A stretch of 25,239 nucleotides of DNA from Actinomycetes bacterium. GTDB taxonomy: Bacteria > Actinomycetota > Thermoleophilia > Solirubrobacterales > 70-9. Shown here in pieces: positions 7,646 to 15,468 of this stretch. The stretch is taken from contig JAEZIQ010000115.1 of the NCBI GenBank assembly GCA_023436605.1, positions 1-25,239 on the forward strand, written 5' to 3'. The position numbers and the translations under genes are program-made. Every line of letters begins with the position of its first letter. The first letter of the stretch is position 1. The notes beneath the pieces are model-generated. The model saw nothing but the letters and a program-made list of their open reading frames with translations. It was not told the DNA's origin and ran no database searches.

Positions 7646-9307
7646 TCACTGATCTGTGGGAACACCGAGGTAGGGCAGCGTGAAGGCAGCCAGCTCTCCG
7701 AATCCGGGGGCCGCGGCTTCGGCGCCGGTGTGACCGTTCTTCGGTTCGTTGACCATCACCGAAACCACGATCGCCGGGTCGTCGGCCGGAGCGACCCCCA
7801 TGAACGAGGCGACGTAGCGGGTGTCCGAGTAGCCGGTTTCTGTTGCGATCTGGGCCGTACCGGTCTTGCCGGCCAGCGTGTAGCCGGGCACTTCGACCTC
7901 GGAAGCCGTGCCGCCCGGCGCGAGCACTCCCTTCAGCATGTCCCTGACTTCGTCGGCGACCTTCGGTGAAATCACCCTGCGGCCCTTGTCTTCGGGGACC
8001 TCTTCCCCGCCGATCTTTTCGATCAGTCGGGGCGTCCTGAGGATGCCTCCATTGGCGAGCGCGCCGTAAGCCTGCACCATCTGCAGCGGGGTAACGGCGA
8101 GTCCCTGGCCGATCGGCAGGTTGCCGATGGTCGAACCCGACCAGTCCTTGTAGGGCAGGACGATTCCTCGTTCCTCCCCGGGATAGTCGATCCCGGTCGG
8201 TTTACCGAAGCCCCAGCGGTTGATCCACTTGCTGAACTTCCGGCCGCCGATCTCGAGTCCGATCGTCACCGCACCGACGTTCGAGGACTGGGCGAGGATG
8301 CCGCCGACGTCGAGGGTCACGGTCCCCCGCGGGTGGCTTTCCTCGATCGTCCGGTCGTAGATCTGGATTGACGGAGCGAGCGTGAAGGTGCTGGTCGGAG
8401 TGACGGTTCCGTCCTGAAGCGCGGAAGCGACCGTGAATGCCTTGAAGGTCGAGCCGGGCTCGTAGGTGTACGAAGTACCGACGTTGAGCAGGTCCTCGGG
8501 CTCGGCGTTGCCGAGGTCATCGGGGTCGAGCGGTGGCCAGTTCGCCATCGCGAGGATGTCCGAGCTGCGGGCATCCATCACGATTGCCGAAGCGTTGACC
8601 GGATCGTGGTAATCGCCGATCTCGGCCAGCACTTCTTCGGCTTTCGCCTGGATCGTCGCATCAAGCGTGAGCTGCACGGACTCGCCGTCTTCGGCGTCGC
8701 GGACGTTCTCGAAGCTGATCGGATCACCGAGCGCGTCCTTGACCAACCGCTGCTCTCCGTTGACGCCCTGCAGGATGGTGTCCTTGCCGGCCTCGATCCC
8801 CGACAGTCCCTCGCCCTCGTCGCTGACCGCGCCGATTACCTGGGAAGCGATGTTGCCCTGCGGCCTTACCCGCAGCGTGTCGGGAACCTGTCCGATTCCC
8901 TCCAGCTCCAGTTTCTCTACCGCCCGGGCCTTCTTCAGGTCAACCTTGCGATCCACGTAGGAGAAGCCCCCGGGTTGAGTGATCGCATCCAGCACTTCGT
9001 CCTCGTCGGTATCAAGCGCCTTGGCGACCGCTTTGGCCTCCGCCGGCGGATTCTTGATCTGGTACGGGGTCGCGTAAATAGTCGCGCCCGGTTCGGAGCC
9101 GGCCAGAGGCTGGCCGTTCCGGTCGAGGATCGAACCGCGCAGACCCGGCACTTCGATGATGTCCTCCTGCTGACTTGTTGCCTGCGAGGCCAGCGAGTTG
9201 CCCTGCACCACCTGAAGCAGAAAAGCCCGGGCGAATAACCCGAGCAGCAAAGCCAGCGTGATCGCGAACAGCAGTCCGGTCCGCTTTTCGAGCCGCCGAA
9301 CTCTCAT
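7646..9307 (-). CDS. ftsI: FtsI-type class B penicillin-binding protein (septal transpeptidase)
   Basis: Membrane-anchored D,D-transpeptidase (553 aa) that crosslinks septal peptidoglycan with FtsW. There is one membrane segment at about residues 11-33. The dimerisation domain has RGSILDRNG at 57-65. The transpeptidase motifs are STFK with catalytic Ser286 and Lys289, SSN at 341-343 and KTGT at 481-484. No PASTA repeats follow, since the protein ends about 70 residues after KTGT. The ATG overlaps the ftsL-like stop as TGATG. The position between ftsL and murE is the standard place for ftsI. Confidence 0.95.
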   Translation of the reverse strand: MRVRRLEKRTGLLFAITLALLLGLFARAFLLQVVQGNSLASQATSQQEDIIEVPGLRGSILDRNGQPLAGSEPGATIYATPYQIKNPPAEAKAVAKALDTDEDEVLDAITQPGGFSYVDRKVDLKKARAVEKLELEGIGQVPDTLRVRPQGNIASQVIGAVSDEGEGLSGIEAGKDTILQGVNGEQRLVKDALGDPISFENVRDAEDGESVQLTLDATIQAKAEEVLAEIGDYHDPVNASAIVMDARSSDILAMANWPPLDPDDLGNAEPEDLLNVGTSYTYEPGSTFKAFTVASALQDGTVTPTSTFTLAPSIQIYDRTIEESHPRGTVTLDVGGILAQSSNVGAVTIGLEIGGRKFSKWINRWGFGKPTGIDYPGEERGIVLPYKDWSGSTIGNLPIGQGLAVTPLQMVQAYGALANGGILRTPRLIEKIGGEEVPEDKGRRVISPKVADEVRDMLKGVLAPGGTASEVEVPGYTLAGKTGTAQIATETGYSDTRYVASFMGVAPADDPAIVVSVMVNEPKNGHTGAEAAAPGFGELAAFTLPYLGVPTDQ

Positions 9308-9795
9308 CAGCCTCCGGCCGCCAGGCGTTCGGCGGCCGCCGAGTAATCGCTCGGCTTGAAAGAGCGGTAGTGAATCGCGTCGGGTTCGGGCAGCAGCATG
9401 CCTTCGGCTTCGGCCTGCGACTGGACCCTGGGCATCGCGAGGGCGGCAGTCTGGGAGGACTTGAGGATCGCGTTCTGGCGCTGGATCGATTCGATCTGGG
9501 TCTCCAGCCTGCTCGCGGTCGAGCCGTAGCTGACCGTGACAACGTTGATTGCCACCGTGAGGAGCAGCAGGGCGCCGATCGCGAGGATCCAGCGGCGGCC
9601 GGTAGAAACGGTCCGGACCAGGCCGGATTCGGGAAAGTGGGAAACCGCGTGAGCGCTCTTGCCGATCAGACGCAGGCGGGACTGTTGCCGGCGGGCACCG
9701 GTGTGACGGCGCGTCCCGGGCCGGTGGCGCGGAATGCTGCGGCGGGCCGGCGAGCGGGCGGGCAGCACGGGGACTGTGCGGGCGGGAGCACCCAT
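9307..9795 (-). CDS. ftsL: FtsL-like septum formation protein
   Basis: A 162-aa bitopic protein with a long Arg/Pro-rich cytoplasmic N-terminus (about 65 residues), one membrane segment at about residues 69-90 (RWILAIGALLLLTVAINVV) and a short extracytoplasmic coiled coil rich in Gln, Ile and Leu. FtsL sequences diverge widely, so the assignment rests mainly on this topology and on the place between rsmH and ftsI, where ftsL normally sits. It would scaffold FtsQB and FtsWI at the septum. Both ends overlap neighbours by one base (TGATG), which supports coupled translation. The N-terminus is longer than in model FtsL proteins. Confidence 0.8.
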   Translation of the reverse strand: MGAPARTVPVLPARSPARRSIPRHRPGTRRHTGARRQQSRLRLIGKSAHAVSHFPESGLVRTVSTGRRWILAIGALLLLTVAINVVTVSYGSTASRLETQIESIQRQNAILKSSQTAALAMPRVQSQAEAEGMLLPEPDAIHYRSFKPSDYSAAAERLAAGG

Positions 9796-10817
9796 CAGCG
9801 GGCCTCCTCCCTTTCGGCCAGCTTCAGCGCCCCCCGCAAACGGGCAGAGCGGGCCCTCGGATTGGCCGCCAGTTCGGCCTCGTCGGCCGAGATCGGCTTG
9901 CGGGTGAGGACTTCAGCCTCGGGCTCGTGACCGCAGACGCAGACCGGCAGCTCGGGCGGACAGGTGCAGCCGGTGGCGAGATCGTTGAAGAAGCGCTTGA
10001 CCCGCCGGTCCTCCAGCGAATGGAAGGAGATAACCGCCATGCGGCCGCCAATCTCCAGCGTGTCCCAGGCGATCGGCAGGGCAGCGTCGACCGCCTCTAG
10101 TTCACCGTTAACGGCGATGCGAAGCGCCTGGAAGCTGCGACGGGCGGGGTGTCCGGATCCGAACCGGGCGGCGGCGGGCATGCCGGCCTTGATCGCTTCG
10201 ACCAGATCGGAAGTAGTCCGGAGCGGGCGACGGGCGACGATCTCCCGGCTGATTCCGCCGGCGTAGCGTTCCTCGCCGAGCTCACGGAGCATGTGGCTTA
10301 GCTGCTGTTCGGTCCAGGTGTTGAGGATCTCTTCGGCGGTCAGGCTCTGGCGCGGATCCATCCGCATGTCGAGCGGTGCCTCATGTGAGTAGGAGAACCC
10401 GCGTTCGGCGGCATCCACCTGTAGTGATGACATCCCAAGATCCATGTACAGCGCGGATGCCCGAAACCCTTCATTTTGCAGGGATTTCAGAGCGAGGCTG
10501 AACTCCGCGGCAAGAAATCGGGTCCGGCAGGGGGCACTGGCGGCAAACTCCTGGAAGTGAGCCTGGGCGACCGGGTCGCGGTCGATCGCGACCAGGGTGC
10601 CTTCCGGGCCGATCCGCTCGGCGATCATCCGGGCGTGGCCACCGGCGCCGAAGGTGCAGTCGACCACGGTCTCCCCCGGCTGGGGCCCGATCAGGTCGAC
10701 GAGCTCCGGAGCGAGGACGGAAAGGTGGCCGCGAGGGCCCTGCTCGGGACGGTCCGGAATCTGTCGGTAGTCGCTCACCTTGGCTCCGATCGGGGCGAGC
10801 CGCACGGCGGCGCTCAC
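9795..10817 (-). CDS. rsmH: RsmH (MraW), 16S rRNA m4C1402 methyltransferase
   Basis: SAM-dependent methyltransferase (340 aa) that N4-methylates C1402 in the decoding centre of 16S rRNA. SAM-binding motifs: DCTFGAGGHA at about residues 53-62 and AIDRDP. Family signatures: DLGMSSLQVD, GFSYSHEAPLDMRMDP, RRSFQALRIAVN and SFHSLEDRRVKRFF, then a Cys-rich stretch (GCTCPPELPVCVCG) that resembles the variable zinc-like region. The GTG start overlaps the mraZ stop (GTGA). MraZ and RsmH are a conserved pair at the head of dcw operons. Confidence 0.96.
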   Translation of the reverse strand: MSAAVRLAPIGAKVSDYRQIPDRPEQGPRGHLSVLAPELVDLIGPQPGETVVDCTFGAGGHARMIAERIGPEGTLVAIDRDPVAQAHFQEFAASAPCRTRFLAAEFSLALKSLQNEGFRASALYMDLGMSSLQVDAAERGFSYSHEAPLDMRMDPRQSLTAEEILNTWTEQQLSHMLRELGEERYAGGISREIVARRPLRTTSDLVEAIKAGMPAAARFGSGHPARRSFQALRIAVNGELEAVDAALPIAWDTLEIGGRMAVISFHSLEDRRVKRFFNDLATGCTCPPELPVCVCGHEPEAEVLTRKPISADEAELAANPRARSARLRGALKLAEREEAR

Positions 10818-11251
10818 TCTCCGCCTCCGGCCAGGTTCTCGGCAACTTCGGGGAACTGCCCGAGCAGCTCTTCGTTCAGCTTGGCCCAGGCCTCGGCATC
10901 CCAGATCTCGATGTAACTGCCGGCTCCGACCACGGCACAGGCGGAATCGATCCCGGCCACCTTCTTGAGTTCGGCCGGGATGCGAATGCGCCCCGCCGAG
11001 TCGAGGTCACCCTCGTCGGCAGTGGCGTTGATCATGCGGCGCAGGTTCCGGGCGTCGGCGCCAAAGGGGCTGTGGGGAGCGACGTAGCGCTCTTCCATCG
11101 CGTCGAAGTCCTTGGTTGCGTAGAGCCAGAGGCAGGCATCCGGTCCCTTGGCGAGAACGTATCCGTCGTCGAGTGCGGCGCGGAACTTGCGGGGCACCGT
11201 CAGGCGGTCCTTGGAGTCGAGGCTGTGTTCGTGCTGGCCTCTGAACGCCAC
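10814..11251 (-). CDS. mraZ: MraZ, dcw operon transcriptional regulator
   Basis: A 145-aa AbrB-fold DNA-binding protein with the two expected half-domains: SLDSKDRLTVPRKFR near residue 10 and LDSAGRIRIPAELK near residue 81, each carrying the D-x-x-x-R-x-x-(V/I)-P signature. MraZ forms a ring that binds TGGGN direct repeats in its own promoter and represses the dcw operon. Matching boxes lie about 120 bp upstream here. The start is a GTG with AAAGGA about 9 bases before it. First gene of the cluster, overlapping rsmH by GTGA. Confidence 0.96.
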   Translation of the reverse strand: MAFRGQHEHSLDSKDRLTVPRKFRAALDDGYVLAKGPDACLWLYATKDFDAMEERYVAPHSPFGADARNLRRMINATADEGDLDSAGRIRIPAELKKVAGIDSACAVVGAGSYIEIWDAEAWAKLNEELLGQFPEVAENLAGGGE

Positions 11252-11365
11252 CGCTCCTCGTCCTTTCTTGCCTCGCCGTTTGGTTGACCGGGAAAGAGTC
11301 GGGCCGGGGTAGTGAGAGCGGGAGGAGCTCCATCACCCCGGCCCATTGGCTTCAACTCGATGGGG

Positions 11366-11394
11366 AACATACCCCACTTCGTCCCACTTTGCAA
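11366..11394 (-). promoter_or_regulatory. Probable mraZ (dcw operon) promoter
   Basis: On the minus strand TTGCAA (11394-11389) and TATGTT (11371-11366) stand exactly 17 bases apart and face mraZ. They match the housekeeping -35 and -10 consensus at 4 of 6 positions each. The start would fall near 11359, giving an untranslated leader of about 107 bases. The spacer contains two MraZ-type boxes. Confidence 0.6.
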
Positions 11395-11416
11395 CACAAC
11401 CCCCCACATCCCTCCA
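11372..11416 (-). promoter_or_regulatory. MraZ operator: TGGGN boxes on a 10-bp phase
   Basis: On the minus strand, units start every 10 bp: TGGAG (11416-11412), TGGGG (11406-11402), a degenerate TGTTG (11396-11392), TGGGA (11386-11382) and TGGGG (11376-11372), each separated by 5 bases. MraZ is known to bind TGGGN repeats with 5-base spacers. Two boxes sit between the proposed -35 and -10, so binding should block polymerase. Confidence 0.7.
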
Positions 11417-11469
11417 AAAACTGCAACCGCCATTGCACGGTTGGACGTCCGTACCCACCGCAAACCGGA

Positions 11470-11505
11470 GCGGACTCGTCCATCCCCTTTGCCCTGTGAG
11501 TCCGC
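11470..11505. repeat. Inverted repeat in the mraZ/divergent operon intergenic region
   Basis: GCGGACTC at 11470-11477 is the perfect complement of GAGTCCGC at 11498-11505, with a 20-base loop. It lies between the two divergent promoters. It could be an operator or chance in GC-rich DNA. Confidence 0.35.
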
Positions 11506-11516
11506 AGGTTTCATTG

Positions 11517-11541
11517 GTCATCCGGGCGGAGACCGGATGAC
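11517..11541. promoter_or_regulatory. Candidate operator, perfect 9-bp inverted repeat
   Basis: GTCATCCGG (11517-11525) and CCGGATGAC (11533-11541) are perfect inverted copies around 7 bases. They end 5 bases before a GATAAT box that faces right. The position covers the -35 region of the rightward promoter, as a repressor or activator site would. No regulator gene is adjacent. Confidence 0.45.
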
Positions 11542-11546
11542 ATGCA

Positions 11547-11552
11547 GATAAT
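11547..11552 (+). promoter_or_regulatory. Possible -10 box of the divergent rightward operon
   Basis: GATAAT matches TATAAT at 5 of 6 positions and lies 8 bases before the ATG at 11561. Transcription would start at or next to that ATG, giving a leaderless message. The -35 region is occupied by an inverted repeat rather than a clear hexamer. Confidence 0.4.
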
Positions 11553-11560
11553 CTGCCGCC

Positions 11561-11782
11561 ATGTCCGAAGTCGCCCATGCGAACGCTCTGAGGGGAACAG
11601 AGTTCAGGCAGCTGCCGGGCCGACCGAACAAACTCGAGAACGGCTGCGGCTACGTGACCAAAGACCGCAACAGCGCCGATGGCCTCGACGAAACGGTCAC
11701 CTTTGCTATCACCGTCGCGACCTGCCCCCGCGAAGAAGGTTCAAAATCGTCAGCAGCAACCGAAAGGGAGACAACACAGTGA
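11561..11782 (+). CDS. Possible small protein, 73 aa, coupled to the next gene
   Basis: I do not recognise this ORF. It has no membrane segment or known motif; it contains two Cys residues and an acidic-polar middle. Support for coding: most codons in its central part end in G or C, as in host genes; its ATG lies 8 bases after GATAAT, as for leaderless messages; and its TGA overlaps the GTG of the next gene (GTGA), the same coupling used across this chromosome. Against: no Shine-Dalgarno, and no homology can be judged. It may be a short leader cistron for the membrane protein gene. Confidence 0.4.
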   Translation: MSEVAHANALRGTEFRQLPGRPNKLENGCGYVTKDRNSADGLDETVTFAITVATCPREEGSKSSAATERETTQ

Positions 11783-12648
11783 GCGAAGCACCCGTCCTTC
11801 ACGCCAATCAGCTCAGGTCGGCGAAGTTCAAGGAACTCATGCGCCTCAAGCGCGCCTGGCTGACGATCACGATTGTCAGTCTGCTGCCGATCCTCTTCTT
11901 CGCCGCCGCCGGCGCCTGGTTCATCGGCATTCCGATCGCTGTCGTCGTCGCCCTGATCGGGTTGCTGGTCGTCTTCCTGATCGCCGACAACCGGGCCGAG
12001 GATGCCTTCTATGACTCCTACTGCCAGAGTCACGGGCTGACCCGCGTGGGTAACCCCGACATCGGCCAGCTGACCCCGCTACTTCGCAAGGGCGACGAAC
12101 GCAAGACCGACGAGATCTTTCACGGTGAACTGGCCCCTGGTCTCGAGGGTGATCTGGTGCTCTACACCTATACCGAGGTCTCACGCGACAGCGACGGCGA
12201 TCGAACGGAGACGAATTACCCGTACACGCTGATTCACGTCGAGATGCCGGAAGTTGTCGCCCACCTGCCTGAACTCCGGGTCCAGAACAAGTTCGGGTTC
12301 AAGTTCCTCGAAGGCTTCGAGGACAAGTTCCGCATGAAGCATGAACGGGTCACCCTCGAAAGCGAGGCGATCCGGGACCGCTTCGAGATCTTTGTCGCCA
12401 AGGGTCAGGACCCGGTCTGGGTGCGCCGTCTCTTCTCCCCCAGTTTCATCGTCTGGCTGACCGAGAAGCCTCCGAAGAAGTTCGCCTTCGAACTCGAAAA
12501 CGGCCACCTGGTCGCCTACATTCCCAAACACAAGGACGACGTCGAGGGTCTCGAGGAGATCACCAGCGTCGGCACCTTCGTGGCCCAGCGTCTCAAGGAT
12601 GAGGCGGCCCAGACTTCTCCTGCGACCGCGCGAGAAACGACCGCCTGA
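11779..12648 (+). CDS. Membrane-anchored protein of unknown function (DUF3137-like)
   Basis: 289 aa. Two closely spaced membrane segments at about residues 27-46 and 50-68 follow a short N-terminus. The remaining 220 residues are soluble and rich in beta-type sequence. Landmarks are FYDSYCQSHGL just after the membrane, EIFHGEL, and repeated F and V motifs toward the C-terminus. The layout (two N-terminal membrane segments, then a 'FHGEL...LYTYTE' region) recalls DUF3137 proteins, but I am not certain of that family. The GTG at 11779 is chosen because AAAGGGAG lies 8 bases upstream; the frame is open further upstream, but without a ribosome site. It converges on tadC with a 24-bp gap. No function is assigned. 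Confidence 0.8.
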   Translation: MSEAPVLHANQLRSAKFKELMRLKRAWLTITIVSLLPILFFAAAGAWFIGIPIAVVVALIGLLVVFLIADNRAEDAFYDSYCQSHGLTRVGNPDIGQLTPLLRKGDERKTDEIFHGELAPGLEGDLVLYTYTEVSRDSDGDRTETNYPYTLIHVEMPEVVAHLPELRVQNKFGFKFLEGFEDKFRMKHERVTLESEAIRDRFEIFVAKGQDPVWVRRLFSPSFIVWLTEKPPKKFAFELENGHLVAYIPKHKDDVEGLEEITSVGTFVAQRLKDEAAQTSPATARETTA

Positions 12649-12660
12649 GCATCCTGCTGC

Positions 12661-12673
12661 ACCCAATTTGGGT
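12661..12673. terminator. Short hairpin between convergent genes
   Basis: ACCCA-ATT-TGGGT forms a 5-bp stem in the 24-bp gap between the plus-strand membrane protein gene and tadC, touching the tadC stop. It could end transcripts from both sides, but the stem is short and there is no T-run. Confidence 0.3.
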
Positions 12674-13482
12674 CAGTAGGTCATATTGATCAGACTGTCG
12701 GCGTTGGCGGCAAGAGCCGCGACGATCAGGAGCAGGACCGAGGGGACCAGGATCAGGGCGATCACCAGCTGAATCTTCGGGGCAGCTCTCGCTGCCTCTT
12801 CCTCGATCGCGCGCCGTTGATCCTGCCTGAGAGTGGCCGACTGACGGCGAAGTTGTTCCGCCAGTGGTGAGCCAAGGCGGCGGGATCGTTCCAGGGTCGA
12901 GACGAAGGAAGTGATCTCGGTCCCTCCCACCCGCTTCCTCAGACCGTCGAGCGCTGCCGACTGACCGCTGCCCCAGGCCATGTCATCACCGGCCCTTGAC
13001 ATTTCTTCAATCAGGGGGCCGCGGCCGGAGCTGGCGAGGTCGAGCAGGCAGCCACCCATCCCACGACCGGTCTGGACCGACACGGCCAGCAGGTCGAGCA
13101 CATCGGGCAGGGCCGTGACCATTCTGCGGTGCCGCTTTCGCGCCGCCCGTTCGAGCAGGAAGTCGGGCAGGATGAAACCGCCGATCGCCAGCCCCGCCAG
13201 GATCAGTGGCGCAAGCCGCCCCGGCAGGACAGCCGTGAACAGCGAGCCGAAGACCATGGCGATCGCGGCCCCGCAACCCTTGGCCAGGAAGACCGTCCGT
13301 GGAACCAGCCTTTCCTCGAGACCCGCCCTCCGGATCCGGTCGGCCAGTCCGAATACGTCGACCGGTTCGCGGGCCGGGCGCGCCTTCTCCTCCACGGACT
13401 CCTCGTCCCGCAGTATCTCCCGCAGGCCGAAGCCCCCGATCAGCAGTGCGCCCAGCGCAAGCAGAGCGGGTAGCGCGCTCAC
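12673..13482 (-). CDS. tadC: TadC-like type II secretion F-domain protein
   Basis: Inner-membrane platform protein of a Tad/Flp (type IVc) pilus (269 aa). There is an N-terminal membrane segment (about residues 3-22), a pair near 65-110, the cytoplasmic T2SSF core (ALPDVLDLLAVSVQTGRGM at about 124-142) and a hydrophobic C-terminal segment at about 240-262. With TadB it forms the membrane base moved by the TadA ATPase. The GTG start is 13 bp after the tadB stop. No pilin, TadE, TadZ or prepilin peptidase gene follows within the window; the next gene downstream faces the other way. TadB and TadC are paralogues, told apart mainly by order. Confidence 0.85.
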   Translation of the reverse strand: MSALPALLALGALLIGGFGLREILRDEESVEEKARPAREPVDVFGLADRIRRAGLEERLVPRTVFLAKGCGAAIAMVFGSLFTAVLPGRLAPLILAGLAIGGFILPDFLLERAARKRHRRMVTALPDVLDLLAVSVQTGRGMGGCLLDLASSGRGPLIEEMSRAGDDMAWGSGQSAALDGLRKRVGGTEITSFVSTLERSRRLGSPLAEQLRRQSATLRQDQRRAIEEEAARAAPKIQLVIALILVPSVLLLIVAALAANADSLINMTY

Positions 13483-13495
13483 TCTCGTGATCCCA

Positions 13496-14389
13496 TCAGC
13501 TGACCCCGATCCGGGCCAGACGGGAGATCAGGATGAAACCGAAAAGCTGGAGTACCAGCGACAGTCCGACCAGGATCAGAGCCGGAACCGAGGTGACGAT
13601 CGAGCCGAAGAAGCCGGGTCGGAGCAGTTCGGTGAAAAGCGCCGCCCCGGCCGGCATCGCAACCACCAGGTAGCCGGTGAACCTGGCCTGCGCCGTGGCC
13701 GAGCGGGCGTCCTCGGCTACCCGGTCCCGTTCGGCTGCGCCTTCGGCGAAGCGGCGAAGCAGCGCCGCCAGGTCGCCACCGGCCAGCCGCTGGCTGATCA
13801 GAGCCGTGGCGAAGGCGTCAACCCGGGCCGACCCGAACCGCGCAGCGAGGTTGCGAATCGCATCGGTGGTCGGGGCGCCGGCCTCAAGTTCGTATCGCAT
13901 GGTCTGGAACTCGCTCTGGACCGGTCCCTCGAGGGAGGCGGTGGCGGCGATCAGGGCTCCGCGGGGCGAGTGTCCGGCACTGAGGCAGTCGGCGATCGCC
14001 CGGGCGACATCGGGAAGTGACTTCTCCACCGACCGCCGGTAGCGCCTTCTGCCCCTTGAGATCAGCCAACCGATCGTCATCGGTGCGGTGATCGCCAGAA
14101 GTCCTCCGACCAGAGGTCCGGCCAGCCACCAGCCGCAGACGATCGCCGCGAAGCTGAAGAGGAGGGCGAGCCGGAACCGTTCGTCGGAGGTCGGCAGATA
14201 GCCCTCCCGGCGGGCTCGTCTGAGTGGTTCGAGAATCGAGATCAGTGAGGCCCGAAGGCTCTGGCCGTCGCCGTCCGGGCTTTCCGAATCGCCCTCATCC
14301 TGTCCCCTGCCGAACGCTTCCCAGAGGGCCGCGACCGCCAGGGCAGCGGCCAGTCCTGCCATCAGCGCCGCGAATCCGGTGCCACTCAC
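13496..14389 (-). CDS. tadB: TadB-like type II secretion F-domain protein
   Basis: Inner-membrane platform protein of the Tad pilus (297 aa). It has an N-terminal membrane segment (about residues 5-24), an acidic linker, two segments near 73-110, the T2SSF core with SLPDVARAIADCLSAGHSPRG (LPDVARAI near residue 124) and two C-terminal segments. It is expected to pair with the TadC product downstream. The GTG start overlaps the tadA stop (GTGA), which fixes it and implies coupled translation with the ATPase. Confidence 0.85.
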   Translation of the reverse strand: MSGTGFAALMAGLAAALAVAALWEAFGRGQDEGDSESPDGDGQSLRASLISILEPLRRARREGYLPTSDERFRLALLFSFAAIVCGWWLAGPLVGGLLAITAPMTIGWLISRGRRRYRRSVEKSLPDVARAIADCLSAGHSPRGALIAATASLEGPVQSEFQTMRYELEAGAPTTDAIRNLAARFGSARVDAFATALISQRLAGGDLAALLRRFAEGAAERDRVAEDARSATAQARFTGYLVVAMPAGAALFTELLRPGFFGSIVTSVPALILVGLSLVLQLFGFILISRLARIGVS

Positions 14390-15468
14390 CCATCCACCTC
14401 CTCGATCCCGGTGACCTTGCGGCCTCCATCGGCGGTGCGGGATATGTGGACGACGAGGTCGATGCCCCGGCGGAGTTGGGCTCCGATCACGTTCAGGGGC
14501 AGACCGACATCCGCCATCAGGGCGAGCACCTCGATCCGGGCCAGCGCGTCAGTGGCCGAGCTGGCGTGGACGGTAGAGAGAGCGCCGTCGTGCCCGGTGT
14601 TGAGAGCGGTCAGTAGATCCAGCGCCTCCGGTCCCCTCACTTCCCCGATCAGGATCCGGTCGGGTCGCATCCGGAGCGCGTTCTTCAGCAGATCGCGGAT
14701 CGTGACCTCGCCGCGGCCCTCGATGCTGGGCGGCCGGGATTCCAGCCTGACCACATGCGGCTGGGCCAGACAGAGCTCCGCCGCATCCTCGATCGTCACG
14801 ATCCTTTCGCCGTGGGCAATGAAGCCGGATAGGGCATTGAGCAGGGTGGTCTTGCCCGAACCGGTTCCCCCGCTGATCAGAATGCTCCGCCGGGCCGCAA
14901 CCTCTGACTCGAGCCGTTCAGCCTGGCCGCTCGAAAGTGACCCCCACTCAACCAGGTCGGCGACGGTCGGACGGTCACCAGGGAACCGTCTGATCGAGAC
15001 CGCCGGACCGTCGACCGCCAGCGGGGGAATCACCACGTTGACCCGCGAGCCGTCCGGCAACCTGGCGTCGGCCATCGGACTCAGTTCGTCGACCCGCCTT
15101 CCCAGAGGCGCGAGGATCCGCTCGATCGTGTTGCGGAGCTGCTCCTCGTCCTCGAAGCTGACCCCGGCCGGTTCGATCCGTCCCTTCCTCTCGACGTAGA
15201 CGAGATCCGGGCCGTTGACCATCACCTCCTCGACCGTGCTGTCCTCGAGCAACACTTCCAGAGGACCGAGCCCGGATGCCTCCCGGAGGATCCGCTCGAC
15301 CAGATCCTCCCGGGCCTCCTCCGAGAGCATTGCCGCCCGCCGCTCGACTTCCCGCCGGATCGCCTCCTCGATCCCTTCCTCCGCGGTCCCCGGACCGGAC
15401 CGGCGGCGCTCGACCAGGCCCGCCCGTATCTCGGCCGCCAGTTTCCCTCGCGCATCCATCTCAGCCAC
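14386..15468 (-). CDS. tadA: TadA/CpaF secretion ATPase
   Basis: Cytoplasmic hexameric ATPase (360 aa) that powers Flp pilus assembly. Motifs: EVMVNGPDLVYVERKG (CpaF N-terminal domain, about residues 81-96), Walker A GGTGSGKTT at 200-208, the Asp box IVTIEDAAEL, the Walker B region MRPDRILIGEVRGPEALD and the His box TGHDGALSTVHA. It is somewhat short, with a reduced N-terminal region. The start could be the GTG at 15468 (8-bp overlap with cpaB) or the ATG at 15459, just after the cpaB stop. Neither has a strong ribosome site. Confidence 0.93.
   Translation of the reverse strand: MAEMDARGKLAAEIRAGLVERRRSGPGTAEEGIEEAIRREVERRAAMLSEEAREDLVERILREASGLGPLEVLLEDSTVEEVMVNGPDLVYVERKGRIEPAGVSFEDEEQLRNTIERILAPLGRRVDELSPMADARLPDGSRVNVVIPPLAVDGPAVSIRRFPGDRPTVADLVEWGSLSSGQAERLESEVAARRSILISGGTGSGKTTLLNALSGFIAHGERIVTIEDAAELCLAQPHVVRLESRPPSIEGRGEVTIRDLLKNALRMRPDRILIGEVRGPEALDLLTALNTGHDGALSTVHASSATDALARIEVLALMADVGLPLNVIGAQLRRGIDLVVHISRTADGGRKVTGIEEVDG

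Noticed and set aside
886..7652. Long open frames on the plus strand opposite the dcw genes (for example 4762-6522 and 6120-7652)
   Set aside because: They mirror clear murE, murF and ftsW genes, lack conserved motifs and have the codon pattern expected of the antisense of GC-rich genes.
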